This document shows positions 33,282-44,630 of a stretch of DNA of 64,000 nt, piece by piece. This stretch comes from Balanoglossus misakiensis. Taxonomy: Eukaryota > Hemichordata. Position numbers and translations under genes: made by a program. How positions within the stretch are numbered: position 1 is the stretch's first letter; the number at the start of each line of letters is the position of its first letter. Location of the stretch: contig CM082580.2 in assembly GCA_040954595.2 (NCBI GenBank), positions 1,798,001 to 1,862,000 of the forward strand, in the 5' to 3' direction. The notes beneath the pieces were generated by a model. It saw nothing but the letters and a program-made list of their open reading frames with translations, was not told where the DNA came from and did no database searches.

Positions 33282-33315
33282 GTACAGAACCAAACCTAGC
33301 AAGGGCAGACGCTGA
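33282..33315 (+). CDS. possible last coding exon
   Basis: Preceded by CTCTTATTTCCAG. Joined in phase to the exon at 32604 it completes an Arg codon and adds YRTKPSKGRR before TGA, a basic tail. Supported only by phase and splice signals. Confidence 0.3.
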
Positions 33316-33489
33316 GCTTTCCCTACCATACATCACATTCTTTTACAATGACTCTGCAGGCGCATTGCTAGGATTTCAATGTTTTCAGTCACTATTAGAG
33401 TGGTGAATAGTTTCAGTTTTGTTACCCACACGAACTCGTTGGACATTAGAATTTAGGATAGTTTCTTCACAAATATTTTAGAAGTCTTT

Positions 33490-34060
33490 TTCATCAAACG
33501 TGCACATCAGACGACTTTGATATATTTGGTACTCAGACACAGGAATGACAGTAATAAGATTTTTTAAAAGTGTGCTTAAAATATGTACATTTGTGTTTTG
33601 AGGCAGTTTGTTCATTAATTCATTTGAACTCTTCTCCAAAAAAATGCACATTGGACAGCTTTGATATTAGGTATTCAAAAGCCCAGAAATGACAGTGAAT
33701 AGAGTTTTTTTCAGTGTGCTTAAAATATGCAAATTTGTGTTTTAAGGCTGTTTGCTCAGTTCTTTTGAAATCATCCTAAAATACTGCACATCAGATGGCT
33801 TTGATATTAGGTATTCAGAAGCCTAGGGATAACAGTAAATAGATTGTTTTAAGTGTCCTTAAAAAGTAATAATTTGTGTTTTAAAGCAGTTTGTTCAGAA
33901 ATTCTTTACAAATCTTCCTAAATACTGTACATGGGATGGCTTTGATATTTGGCATTCAGAAACCAAGGGATAACAGTAATCAGTTTGTTTTTATTAATGT
34001 GCTTAAAATATGCAAAGTTATGTTTTAAGGCATTTTTTTGTCAAGTTCACTTTTCTATCA
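33490..34060 (+). repeat. diverged tandem repeat of about 141 bp, 4 copies
   Basis: The block GCACAT(C/T)(A/G)GA(T/C)GGCTTTGATAT recurs near 33501, 33646, 33786 and 33927, each followed by AACAGTAA and GTGCTTAAAATATGCAAA-like text. Copies are clearly diverged. Confidence 0.6.
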
Positions 34061-35823
34061 GAGTACTCCTAATAGCTTTAAAATTTACTATGCACATTTT
34101 TCGGGATGTGAGATGAATCATTTGATCGAGGTGTAGGAAAACCCACAAATTTGTATTTTGGGGGGAGACCATTTTCAGCAATATTTCTAATACGAGCTAC
34201 ACTTATATAGCTGGCATAAAATATGTGGTGTGTACGTCTTCCAGACCATTCTCATCCATAGTAAGTTCTAAGACAATTGTTGCTTTTTTTAAATTTGTTT
34301 ACTTTGTTCCTGTTCTTGTGTCTGTTAAAATTAACGCAACTTCACACTTTGTATCCACACCAATGTGAGCTTTTACCTACCAGATATCTGATTCTGTTGC
34401 CAATGTAGGACACATTCATTTTCTTACCAGATGTTTGAATTATTACAACCACTAGTGTAGAACAGGGATGTTTTCTACATCTGTTTTGGTACACATACCA
34501 ATGCAGGTTTATAGCACAATTCAGCATCGATATATTGCAAAAAAACTTGAGAACTGCTGAAGTTTCATTCAAATGAAGGTGACATTGCCCAAATTATACT
34601 AAGCTCAAATGTGGAAAATTGACTCCAGAACTGCTGTTCGGATTGCTTTGAAAATTGGTATGCAGTACCTTGAGTAGACCACCTGTTGTGAAGAGATCTT
34701 TAGTTTTCTATTTTTTGGTGTTTTATCCCTATTTGGGGAAATTGTTAGTTCTGATCAATAAAACTTCTCTAAAAGTATTTGTCTGCTGTGTCTGAAATTT
34801 GGTGTTAAAGTCCCTATGGATGTTATGTGTTACGAAACCTCAAATTGGTGTTTTAGGAAATTTTCTCATTAAACTTGAATGACCTACACTAAACCTGGGT
34901 ATGATGCAAGACCATAATGAAAGCAGAGGACAATTTTTCTCACATTTCGTATCAATTTGTAGTGAAATTTTATCAAGAAAACAAATCTGACGTAAATTTT
35001 TCTTTGTTCAGGAACTGGTATAAGACTCCTTTTTTACTATTCCATGTTGGATATTGGATCTCATCCATAGCTCTACACATTTTATTTAAAATGCAAACGA
35101 TACAAAGCTCAACCTGCAACCTCGAATATGTAAGAGCGCCCTCAACAGCAATGGTTAGCCGTCTGACTTCATCCTCTCTTCTATTAACACACGAGGGCAC
35201 ACCTGTTGCACCACAACCACCTCAATTTCCAGTACCCCTTGCCAAGTTAAGGGACCATGTCAAAGGATTCAGGTCTGATAAAAATCTTACTTCTTGAAGT
35301 TTAGGGGGTGGGGGTTTTGACCCAAAAAAGTTTTCCATCAAACAAAATAGTTGAGTAAGTCGAGAATTCTTTACATTGCATATTCTTATTCTATAAGCAG
35401 AAAAATCAATCAAGACCTGATGTAAACTCAGAATTGAACAGAAATGTTTTCATTCAAAAATTGTCGAAATATCAATATGTGTGATAATGTACTTTTCTAT
35501 CCTGGTTATGGTTTAAATATGGAGTTGTCACAATAATGAAATAATAAGATGCACTGATCAGTATTCAACAATTAGGTTACAAGGGGGAGTGCAGGGGTTT
35601 CAAGCTAAACTTATTTTTTGTTATTTGACATCGTCCCTAACCCCTTACAAAAATTGACAAGGCGACAATTCCACAAACATGTTTACATTTCACAATGGTG
35701 CAACTCACAAGCCTTACACCATATACACTATAAACCAAAATGGTTTAACACTGGTTTTTCTAATCTTGTTATTCTGTCAACCAATCACAGTACTGCACGT
35801 GAGCATATTCAGTTAATATCTGG
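34061..35823. other. no recognisable gene
   Basis: AT-rich. An open frame at 34917-35297 has no recognised domain or splice context. The last 120 bases lead straight into the satellite. Confidence 0.45.
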
Positions 35824-38800
35824 TTTTGAGTGTTTGGTGGGGTCAACCTTTGCGTCAACATTAACCAGAGCACACTGTAACCAGGCCAGAGTGGACAGTA
35901 TGCTGCCCATTAATTTTGAGTGTTTGGTGGGGTCAACCTTTGCGTCAACATTAACCAGAGCACACAGTAAACAGGCCAGAGTGGACAGTATGCTGCCCAT
36001 TAATTTTGAGTGTTTGGTGGGGTCAACCTTTACGTCAACATTAACCAGGCCAGACAGAAACCAGGCCAGAGTGGACAGTATCCTGCCCATTAATTTTGAG
36101 TGTTTGGTGGGGTCAACCTGTGCGTCAACATTAACCAGAGCACACAGTAACCAGGCCAGAGTGGACAGTATGCTGGCCATTAATTTTGAGTGTTTGGTGG
36201 GGTCAACCTTTGCGTCAACATTAACCAGAGCACACAGTAACCATGCCAGAGTGGACAGTATGCTGGCCATTAATTTTGAGTGTTTGGTGGGGTCAACCTT
36301 TGCGTCAACATTAACCAGGCCAGACAGTAACCAGGCCAGAGTGGACAGTATGCTGCCCATTAATTTTGAGTGTTTGGTGGGCTCAACCTTTGCGTCAACA
36401 TTAACCAGAGCACACAGTAACCATGCCAGAGTGGACAGTATGCTGGCCATTAATTTTGAGTGTTTGGTGGGCTCAACCTTTGCGTCAACATTAACCAGAG
36501 CACACAGTAACCATGCCAGAGTGGACAGTATGCTGGCCATTAATTTTGAGTGTTTGGTGGGGTCAACCTTTGCGTCAACATTAACCAGAGCACACAGTAA
36601 CCATGCCAGAGTGGACAGTATGCTGGCCATTAATTTTGAGTGTTTGGTGGGGTCAACCTTTGCGTCAACATTAACCAGGCCAGACAGTAACCAGGCCAAA
36701 GTGGACAGTATGCTGCCCATTAATTTTGAGTGTTTGGTTGGGTCAACCTTTGCGTCAACATTAACCAGAGCACACAGTAACCATGCCAGAGTGGACAGTA
36801 TGCTGGCCATTAATTTTGAGTGTTTGGTGGGGTCAACCTTTGCGTCAACATTAACCAGAGCACACAGTAACCAGGCCAAAGTGGACAGTATGCTGCCCAT
36901 TAATTTTGAGTGTTTGGTGGGCTCAACCTTTTCGTCAACATTAACCAGAGCACACAGTAACCAGGCCAGAGTGGACAGTATGCTGCCCATTAATTTTGAG
37001 TGTTTGGTGGGGTCAACCTTTGCGTCAACATTAACCAGAGCACACAGTAACCAGGCCAGAGTGGACAGTATGCTGCCCATTTATTTTGAGTGTTTGGTGG
37101 GCTCAACCTTTGCGTCAACATTAACCAGAGCACACAGTAACCAGACCAGAGTGGACAGTATGCTGGCCATTAATTTTGAGTGTTTGGTGGGGTCAACCTT
37201 TGCGTCAACATTAACCAGAGCACACAGTAACCAGACCAGAGTGGACAGTATCCTGCCCATTAATTTTGAGTGTATGGTGGGGTCAACCTTTGCGTCAACA
37301 TTAACCAGAGCACACAGTAACCAGGCCAGAGTGGACAGTATGCTGGCCATTAATTTTGAGTGTTTGGTGGGGTCAACCTTTGCGTCAACATTAACCAGAG
37401 CACACAGTAACCAGGCCAGAGTGGACAGTATGCTGCCCATTTATTTTGAGTGTTTGGTGGGCTCAACCTTTGCGTCAACATTAACCAGAGCACACAGTAA
37501 CCAGGCCAAAGTGGACAGTATGCTGGCCATTAATTTTGAGTGTTTGGTGGGGTCAACCTTTGCGTCAACATTAACCAGAGCACACAGTAACCAGACCAGA
37601 GTGGACAGTATGCTGGCCATTAATTTTGAGTGTTTGGTGGGGTCAACCTTTGCGTCAACATTAACCAGAGCACACAGTAACCAGACCAGAGTGGACAGTA
37701 TGCTGGCCATTAATTTTGAGTGTTTGGTGGGCTCAACCTTTTCGTCAACATTAACCAGAGCACACAGTAACCAGACCAGAGTGGACAGTATGCTGGCCAT
37801 TAATTTTGAGTGTTTGGTGGGGTCAACCTTTGCGTCAACATTAACCAGAGCACACAGTAACCAGACCAGAGTGGACAGTATGCTGGCCATTAATTTTGAG
37901 TGTTTGGTGGGGTCAACCTTTGCGTCAACATTAACCAGAGCACACAGTAACCAGACCAGAGTGGACAGTATGCTGGCCATTAATTTTGAGTGTTTGGTGG
38001 GCTCAACCTTTGCGTCAACATTAACCAGAGCACACAGTAACCAGACCAGAGTGGACAGTATGCTGGCCATTAATTTTGAGTGTTTGGTGGGGTCAACCTT
38101 TGCGTCAACATTACCAGAGCACACAGTAACCAGACCAGAGTGGACAGTATGCTGGCCATTAATTTTGAGTGTTTGGTGGGGTCAACCTTTGCGTCAACAT
38201 TAACCAGAGCACACAGTAACCAGGCCAGAGTGGACAGTATGCTGGCCATTAATTTTGAGTGTTTGGTGGGCTCAACCTTTTCGTCAACATTAACCAGAGC
38301 ACACAGTAACCAGACCAGAGTGGACAGTATGCTGGCCATTAATTTTGAGTGTTTGGTGGGGTCAACCTTTGCGTCAACATTAACCAGAGCACACAGTAAC
38401 CAGGCCAGAGTGGACAGTATGCTGGCCATTAATTTTGAGTGTTTGGTGGGCTCAACCTTTGCGTCAACATTAACCAGAGCACACAGTAACCAGACCAGAG
38501 TGGACAGTATGCTGGCCATTAATTTTGAGTGTTTGGTGGGCTCAACCCTTGCATCAACATTAACCAGAGCACACAGTAACCAGACCAGAGTGGACAGTAT
38601 GCTGGCCATTAATTTTGAGTGTTTGGTGGGGTCAACCTTTGCGTCAACATTAACCAGGCCAGACAGTAACCAGGCCAAAGTGGACAGTATGCTGCCCATT
38701 AATTTTGAGTGTTTGGTGGGGTCAACCTTTGCGTCAACATTAACCAGAGCACACAGTAACCAGACCAGAGTGGACAGTATGCTGGCCATTAATTTTGAGT

Positions 38801-40869
38801 GTTTGGTGGGCTCAACCCTTGCATCAACATTAACCAGAGCACACAGTAACCAGACCAGAGTGGACAGTATGCTGGCCATTAATTTTGAGTGTTTGGTGGG
38901 GTCAACCTTTGCGTCAACATTAACCAGGCCAGACAGTAACCAGGCCAAAGTGGACAGTATGCTGCCCATTAATTTTGAGTGTTTGGTGGGGTCAACCTTT
39001 GCGTCAACATTAACCAGGCCAGACAGTAACCAGGCCAGAGTGGACAGTATGCTGCCCATTAATTTTGAGTGTTTGGTGGTGTCAACCTTTGCGTCAACAT
39101 TAACCAGAGCACACAGTAACCAGACCAGAGTGGACAGTATGCTGGCCATTAATTTTGAGTGTTTGGTGGGCTCAACCTTTTCGTCAACATTAACCAGAGC
39201 ACACAGTAACCAGACCAGAGTGGACAGTATGCTGGCCATTAATTTTGAGTGTTTGGTGGGCTCAACCTTTGCGTCAACATTAACCAGAGCACACAGTAAC
39301 CAGACCAGAGTGGACAGTATGCTGGCCATTAATTTTGAGTGTTTGGTGGGCTCAACCTTTGCGTCAACATTAACCAGAGCACACAGTAACCAGACCAGAG
39401 TGGACAGTATGCTGGCCATTAATTTTGAGTGTTTGGTGGGCTCAACCCTTGCATCAACATTAACCAGAGCACACAGTAACCAGACCAGAGTGGACAGTAT
39501 GCTGCCCATTAATTTTAAGTGATTGGTGGGGTCAACCTTTGCGTCAACATTAACCAGAGCACACAGTAACCAGACCAGAGTGGACAGTATGCTGGCCATT
39601 AATTTTGAGTGTTTGGTGGGGTCAACCTTTGCGTCAACATTAACCAGGCCAGACAGTAACCAGGCCAGAGTGGACAGTATGCTGCCCATTAATTTTGAGT
39701 GTTTGGTGGGGTCAACCTGTGCGTCAACATTAACCAGAGCACACAGTAACCAGCCCAGAGTGGACAGTATGCTGCCCATTATTTTAAGTGATTGGTGGGG
39801 TCAACCTTTGCGTCAACATTAACCAGGCCAGACAGTAACCAGGCCAAAGTGGACAGTATGCTGCCCATTAATTTTGAGTGTTTGGTGGGGTCAACCTGTG
39901 CGTCAACATTAACCAGAGCACACAGTAACCAGCCCAGAGTGGACAGTATGCTGCCCATTAATTTTGAGTGTTTGGTGGGGTCAACCTTTGCGTCAACATT
40001 AACCAGGCCAGACAGTAACCAGGCCAAAGTGGACAGTATGCTGCCCATTAATTTTGAGTGTTTGGTGGGGTCAACCTGTGCGTCAACATTAACCAGAGCA
40101 CACAGTAACCAGCCCAGAGTGGACAGTATGCTGCCCATTAATTTTAAGTGATTGGTGGGGTCAACCTTTGCGTCAACATTAACCAGAGCACACAGTAACC
40201 AGACCAGAGTGGACAGTATGCTGGCCATTAATTTTGAGTGTTTGGTGGGGTCAACCTTTGCGTCAACATTAACCAGGCCAGACAGTAACCAGGCCAGAGT
40301 GGACAGTATTCTGCCCTTTAATTTTGAGTGTTTGGTGGGGTCAACCTGTGCGTCAACATTAACCAGAGCACACAGTAACCAGGCCAGAGTGGACAGTATG
40401 CTGCCCATTAATTTTGAGTGTTTGGTGGGGTCAACCTTTGCGTCAACATTAACCAGGCCAGACAGTAACCAGGCCAGAGTGGACAGTATGCTGCCCATTA
40501 ATTTTGAGTGTTTGGTGGGGTCAACCTTTGCGTCAACATTAACCAGGCCAGACAGTAACCAGGCCAGAGTGGACAGTATGCTGCCCATTAATTTTGAGTG
40601 TTTGGTGGGGTCAACCTTTGCGTCAACATTAACTAGAGCACACAGTAACCAGGCCAGAGTGGACAGTATGCTGGCCATTAATTTTGAGTGTTTGGTGGGG
40701 TCAACCTTTGCGTCAACATTAACCAGAGCACACAGTAACCAGGCCAGAGTGGACAGTATGCTGCCCATTAATTTTGAGTGTTTGGTGGGGTCAACCTTTG
40801 CGTCAACATTAACCAGAGCACACAGTAACCAGACCAGAGTGGACAGTATCCTGCCTATTAATTTTGAGT
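35824..40869. repeat. 90-bp satellite array, about 56 copies
   Basis: Unit begins TTTTGAGTGTTTGGTGGGGT and contains GCGTCAACATTAACCAG and GTGGACAGTATGCTG. Because 90 is a multiple of three and the unit lacks stops in one frame on each strand, the array makes long open frames both ways. On the plus strand the unit reads ECLVGSTFASTL then TRAHSNQARVDSMLPINF. Diagnostic variants are AGAGCACAC/AGGCCAGAC, CTTTGCG/CTGTGCG and CTGGCCAT/CTGCCCAT. Single-base deletions near 38113 and 39780 and several GAGTGTTTG to AAGTGATTG units (39520, 39785, 40146) break the frame. Confidence 0.95.
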
Positions 40870-41033
40870 GACTTGTGGGTCAATTTGATCAAATACTGCC
40901 TACTGCTGGCGCTGCCTATTTGAAGAAATGTGAAAAGATGGCAAGACAGGTTTTGGTAAGTGTGGGCCCCCTAACTGAAGCAAAAGCACAAACTGAAAAC
41001 AAAGATATGAATTTGGAATAGTTTTATTTATTA
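40870..41033. other. short spacer after the satellite
   Basis: The last unit decays into GTGACTTGTGGGTCAATTTG. Nothing recognised. Confidence 0.4.
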
Positions 41034-41162
41034 CATATGAAAAATAATGAAGACTTATGCTTCAAAGTAAGTATCGACGGAGTCGAACCGCCAATGCTGC
41101 AATGGCATTATACCCATAATACTTTTTTTGCTTTTTGCATGAATTTCATTATTTTTCATATG
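41034..41162. mobile_element. 129-bp element with perfect 18-bp inverted ends
   Basis: CATATGAAAAATAATGAA at 41034-41051 and its exact reverse complement at 41145-41162 enclose a tRNA-like core. It is the size of a small MITE. No clear target duplication was seen. Confidence 0.45.
41069..41124 (-). tRNA. tRNA-like sequence without D arm (possible mitochondrial-type or decayed tRNA)
   Basis: On the minus strand a 7-bp acceptor stem (AAGTATT/GATACTT, one G-T pair), a 5-bp anticodon stem (AATGC/GCATT) with loop CATTGCA (anticodon would be TTG, Gln) and a 5-bp T stem with loop TTCGACT, matching the T-loop consensus, fold together. The D arm is missing and no variable loop remains, so it is not a standard tRNA. 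It may be a tRNA-derived fragment or chance. Confidence 0.2.
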
Positions 41163-41295
41163 CTGTGCAGCTAAAGTGTGGCTAGATGGCTAACTGCTGA
41201 TGTAAAATATCTTGCATACCAATTTGGAACATTTACCCCAAGTAGTGGTCAAACAGAAACAATGCTTGCATTCAATTTGAAACAAGGTGACAAAA

Positions 41296-41399
41296 GTGGT
41301 CGAAATGAAACAATGAGCAAAAACAGTGTTTATCAAACTGAAATAATGTGGTCGAAATGAAACAATGAGCAAAAACAGTGTTTATCAAACTGAAATAAT
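41296..41399 (+). repeat. 52-bp tandem duplication
   Basis: GTGGTCGAAATGAAACAATG through CAAACTGAAATAAT occurs twice in a row, identical over the unit. Confidence 0.85.
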
Positions 41400-41830
41400 G
41401 TGCCAAAATAGCTCCTGTTGATATTGCACAAAATTAACTGTTGCATTCTACCCTTGAGTTAATTTTTATTTCTAGGCAATTATGTGTTAATACTAATTAT
41501 TACCTATGGGTAAAAACCATCAGTTTCTTAAGTGCAAATCGCAAGAAGCTCCCCCATACAATTTTAGTGTTTTTTTAAATCAAGCAAGATAATTACATTC
41601 TGTGTGATAAACTAACTAACTTTACGCGCCTGGGGACAGTTAAAAACCTCGAGCCAAATATAAAATGAGGAAAAACTGCCCCCTCCCCCGTTGTGAATTT
41701 TAAAAGTTTGGGGCTCACACTAACCAGAATTGTCTTGCCGACTCCTATTTTTCTGTGTACATTTTGATGTATTGTTGTTACGTGAGATTGAGGTTCGTGT
41801 TGATGCGGGAATTACGATGACGAAAGCAAA

Positions 41831-42016
41831 AAATCCATCGGTGAATCAAACGGGCACACGGCGAAATTCCATTACACGACGAGCAAACTGCGATGAAGAA
41901 CGCGAACGCGGGTAACGTTGTAAAAATCCATCGGCGAATCAAACGGGCACACGGCGAAATTCCATTACACGACGAGCGACCTGCAATGAAGAACGCGAAC
42001 GCGGGTAACGCTGCAA
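41831..42016 (+). repeat. 93-bp tandem duplication, GC-rich
   Basis: AAATCCATCGG(T/C)GAATCAA through GAACGCGAACGCGGGTAACG occurs twice with a few substitutions. Its composition stands out from the AT-rich surroundings. Confidence 0.85.
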
Positions 42017-42437
42017 AAAATCGGCAGACAAATTACACGAATGCATAGCAAAAATTATTTTACCCAACCTGACACTAATAAATTACCCAATGATTTTAAA
42101 TTTCTTATTATTACACCCCAATTAATCATCATACCTTTGTAATATTAACACCATTTATACACATCCCATAATGTTTATACCATCAAGTTTATACCATTTT
42201 ATTATTATTATACCACCAAAACCTTGTGTTACCCATTTTTTATTATTACACCATTGATGTTTACACCCTTATATATTATACCGGCATTTACCCTCTGTAC
42301 ATGTACAGTTTTTATTTACCACGTGGCATTACCCTTGTTTTTATAGTATTTTAATTACTTATCATACCCTTGAAACCATAATATTATACCCATGCAGACA
42401 GTTTTGTTACAGTACCCTTGTGCACACTGTTTTATTA
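42017..42437. other. AT-rich low-complexity stretch
   Basis: Many short variants of TTTATTATTATACCA and CCATTTATACAC; looks like decayed simple or short tandem repeat. No gene. Confidence 0.5.
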
Positions 42438-42617
42438 GTCATCATACACCAACCCTTCCCCATTCCATTACATTATACCATTTTTTATTAGCCTAACCTA
42501 TTCATACACCAACCCTTCACCATTCCGTTAGATTATACCATTTTTTATTACCCTAACATATTCATACACCAACCCTTTACCATTCCCTCAGATTAAACCA
42601 TTTTTATTAACCTAACC
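42438..42617 (+). repeat. 60-bp tandem repeat, 3 copies
   Basis: TCATACACCAACCCTT(C/T)(C/A)CC then ATTATACCATTTTTTATTA and CCTAAC(C/A)TAT, three diverged copies in line. Confidence 0.8.
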
Positions 42618-42689
42618 TATTGACAGCATCCCTCTGCTTATGATATTGTTATCTGGCACGGCGTTGTTGTAGATATTGATTAGACTCCC

Positions 42690-43501
42690 TCCGGCGATGA
42701 TATTACCAATGAACCTATTAAAAAAAAAGAATGAATATTATTAATTAGATCAGATCAACAAATCATGGCGTTGTTCGTCCCTCTGGTCACAGAAGCATCA
42801 TCTGGCGTCGTTACAAGTTTAAGTTCATCCCTCCAGTACAGTATTAGGTGGCGGCGTCGTTACAAGTATTAAGTTCATCCCTCCAGTACAGTATTAGGTG
42901 GCGGCGTCGTTACAAGTATTAAGTTCATCTCTCCAGTACAGTATTAGGTGGCGGCGTCGTTACAAGTATTAAGTTCATCTCTCCAGTACAGTATTAGGTG
43001 GCGGCGTCGTTACAAGTATTCAGTTCATCCCTCCAGTACAGTATTAGGTGGCGGCGTCGTTACAAGTATTAAGTTCATCCCTCCAGTACAGTATTAGGTG
43101 GCGGCGGCGTTACAAGTATTAAGTTCATCCCTCCAGTACAGTATTAGGTGGCGGCGTCATTACAAGTATTAAGTTCATCCCTCCAGTACAGTATTAGGTG
43201 GCGGCGTCGTTACAAGTATTAAGTTCATCTCTCCAGTACAGTATTAGGTGGCGGCATCGTTACAAGTATTAAGTTCATCTCTCCAGTACAGTATTAGGTG
43301 GCGGCGTCGTTACAAGTATTAAGTTCATCTCTCCAGTACAGTATTAGGTGGCGGCGTCGTTACAAGTATTAAGTTCATCTCTCCAGTACAGTAATAGGTG
43401 GCGGCGTCGTTACAAATATTACACTCCCTCTAGCAGCAGTGTTACCAATGAACCTAATGTAAAAAAGAATGAAATTATTTTAAAAAACTGATTAGATCAA
43501 G
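42690..43501 (+). repeat. 50-bp minisatellite (12-13 copies) bracketed by direct repeats
   Basis: Core array at about 42805-43425: GGCGGCGTCGTTACAAGTAT, then TAAGTTCATC(C/T)CTCCAGTAC and AGTATTAGGT. On each side lies a diverged direct repeat of about 75 bp (ACCAATGAACCTA, AAAGAATGAA, TTAGATCA): 42690-42762 and about 43424-43501. Confidence 0.85.
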
Positions 43502-43548
43502 TCATCATCATTGATAAAAAAACAATGATAAGAAGAAATCATTTAAAA

Positions 43549-44630
43549 ATTAAAGCTGCCAGCACCATTGGTGGGGCCCAAACAGTTCCCATTGTTACCA
43601 GGGTTAGTATGCCAAGGCTGTATTGTGCTGTGAATACTAAGATATAGGAAAGCTGGTCAAAGGTTACCCTGGGGTCACTGAAAATCGCGTCAGGGACACT
43701 GTGGTCTCATTTAGTGATTACACTAAAAGAAGTCTACACAGGAGTACAGACAGACAGACAGACAGACAGACACAGAGAGGCAATAAAATATGACCCCCCC
43801 CCCCCCCCCGAAAACATACGTTGTCCTTGATCTTATGTATGCCGGCCGGGTACAATAGACAAACCAGCCAATTAATGAACATTTTGTACAAATACAGAGC
43901 TCAAAGTTGCATTTTAGTGAGCCCAAAAGCAAATTAGCTCAATGTTACGACAATTTTACTTATGCCACTCAAAGTTTGCATCGGTGGGGTGGGATGGCAA
44001 GTAGCCTGTCCTGGTACAATAGACAAACCAGCCAATAAATGATATGTGGTGAAGAATGAAGGGGTGGGTGTGATTAGTACATTTTGTAAAAAAAAGACCT
44101 CGGAACTGTAATTTTGTGGGGCAAAAAGAATGGGATCCCCCCTTAAAGGTTTAAAAAAGAAGATGACCTCCGTCCCATTTGGATTTTAAAATTTAAAGCC
44201 CAAAGAAGTCGACTCATCAATTCTAGAAAAGTAGACTTTTTTGCTAAAAATGATGAAAAAATGCATAAAAATAGAATATTCAAACTATTTGTTCAAAAAA
44301 AATATAGGACTGTATGTGGTTGACATAAGGTACTTGCATACCAATTGTCAAATCAATCTGACCAGTGGTTGTCGAGTTTCTGAGTTTTGACCAATTTCAA
44401 ATTGTCCCAGCTAATTTGCATTAATTCAAAAAGTTTAACTGAATATGGCTGCCAGGTCAAATAACTGATTTGAATTTCAAGGTGCACACTCGTTGGCAAG
44501 GACAGCTGTGACAAAGTTTAGAAGCCTAGGTGTGGCAGCTTTTCAAAGCCAGGTGTGCAAAAAAAATCCAGGGAATGGGGCCCCAGCTCCTGAAAAAAAC
44601 AGCACAATACCAAAAAGGGACTGATATTAC
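43549..44630 (+). mobile_element. old copy of the Helitron-like element family
   Basis: Begins AAAGCTGCCAGCACCATTGG then GGGCCCAA, a decayed form of the GCTGCAAGCAGC start. A degenerate DR1 (GGTCAAAGGTTACC) and, near the end, ATGGCTGCCAGGTCA and GGGGCCCCAGCTCC match the order of the row at 3-12 kb. An (ACAG)n run at 43746-43776, a C run near 43796-43810 and a 168-bp internal duplication (ACAATAGACAAACCAGCCAA at about 43850 and 44018) interrupt it. Confidence 0.5.

Noticed and set aside
34917-35297. 126-codon open frame before the satellite
   Set aside because: No domain, no clear splice or promoter context, AT-rich first half; a chance frame is more likely.
35618-40871. Very long open frames on both strands in the 90-bp satellite
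   Set aside because: Explained by unit length and composition; single-base deletions and TGA variants interrupt them without any splice signals to compensate.
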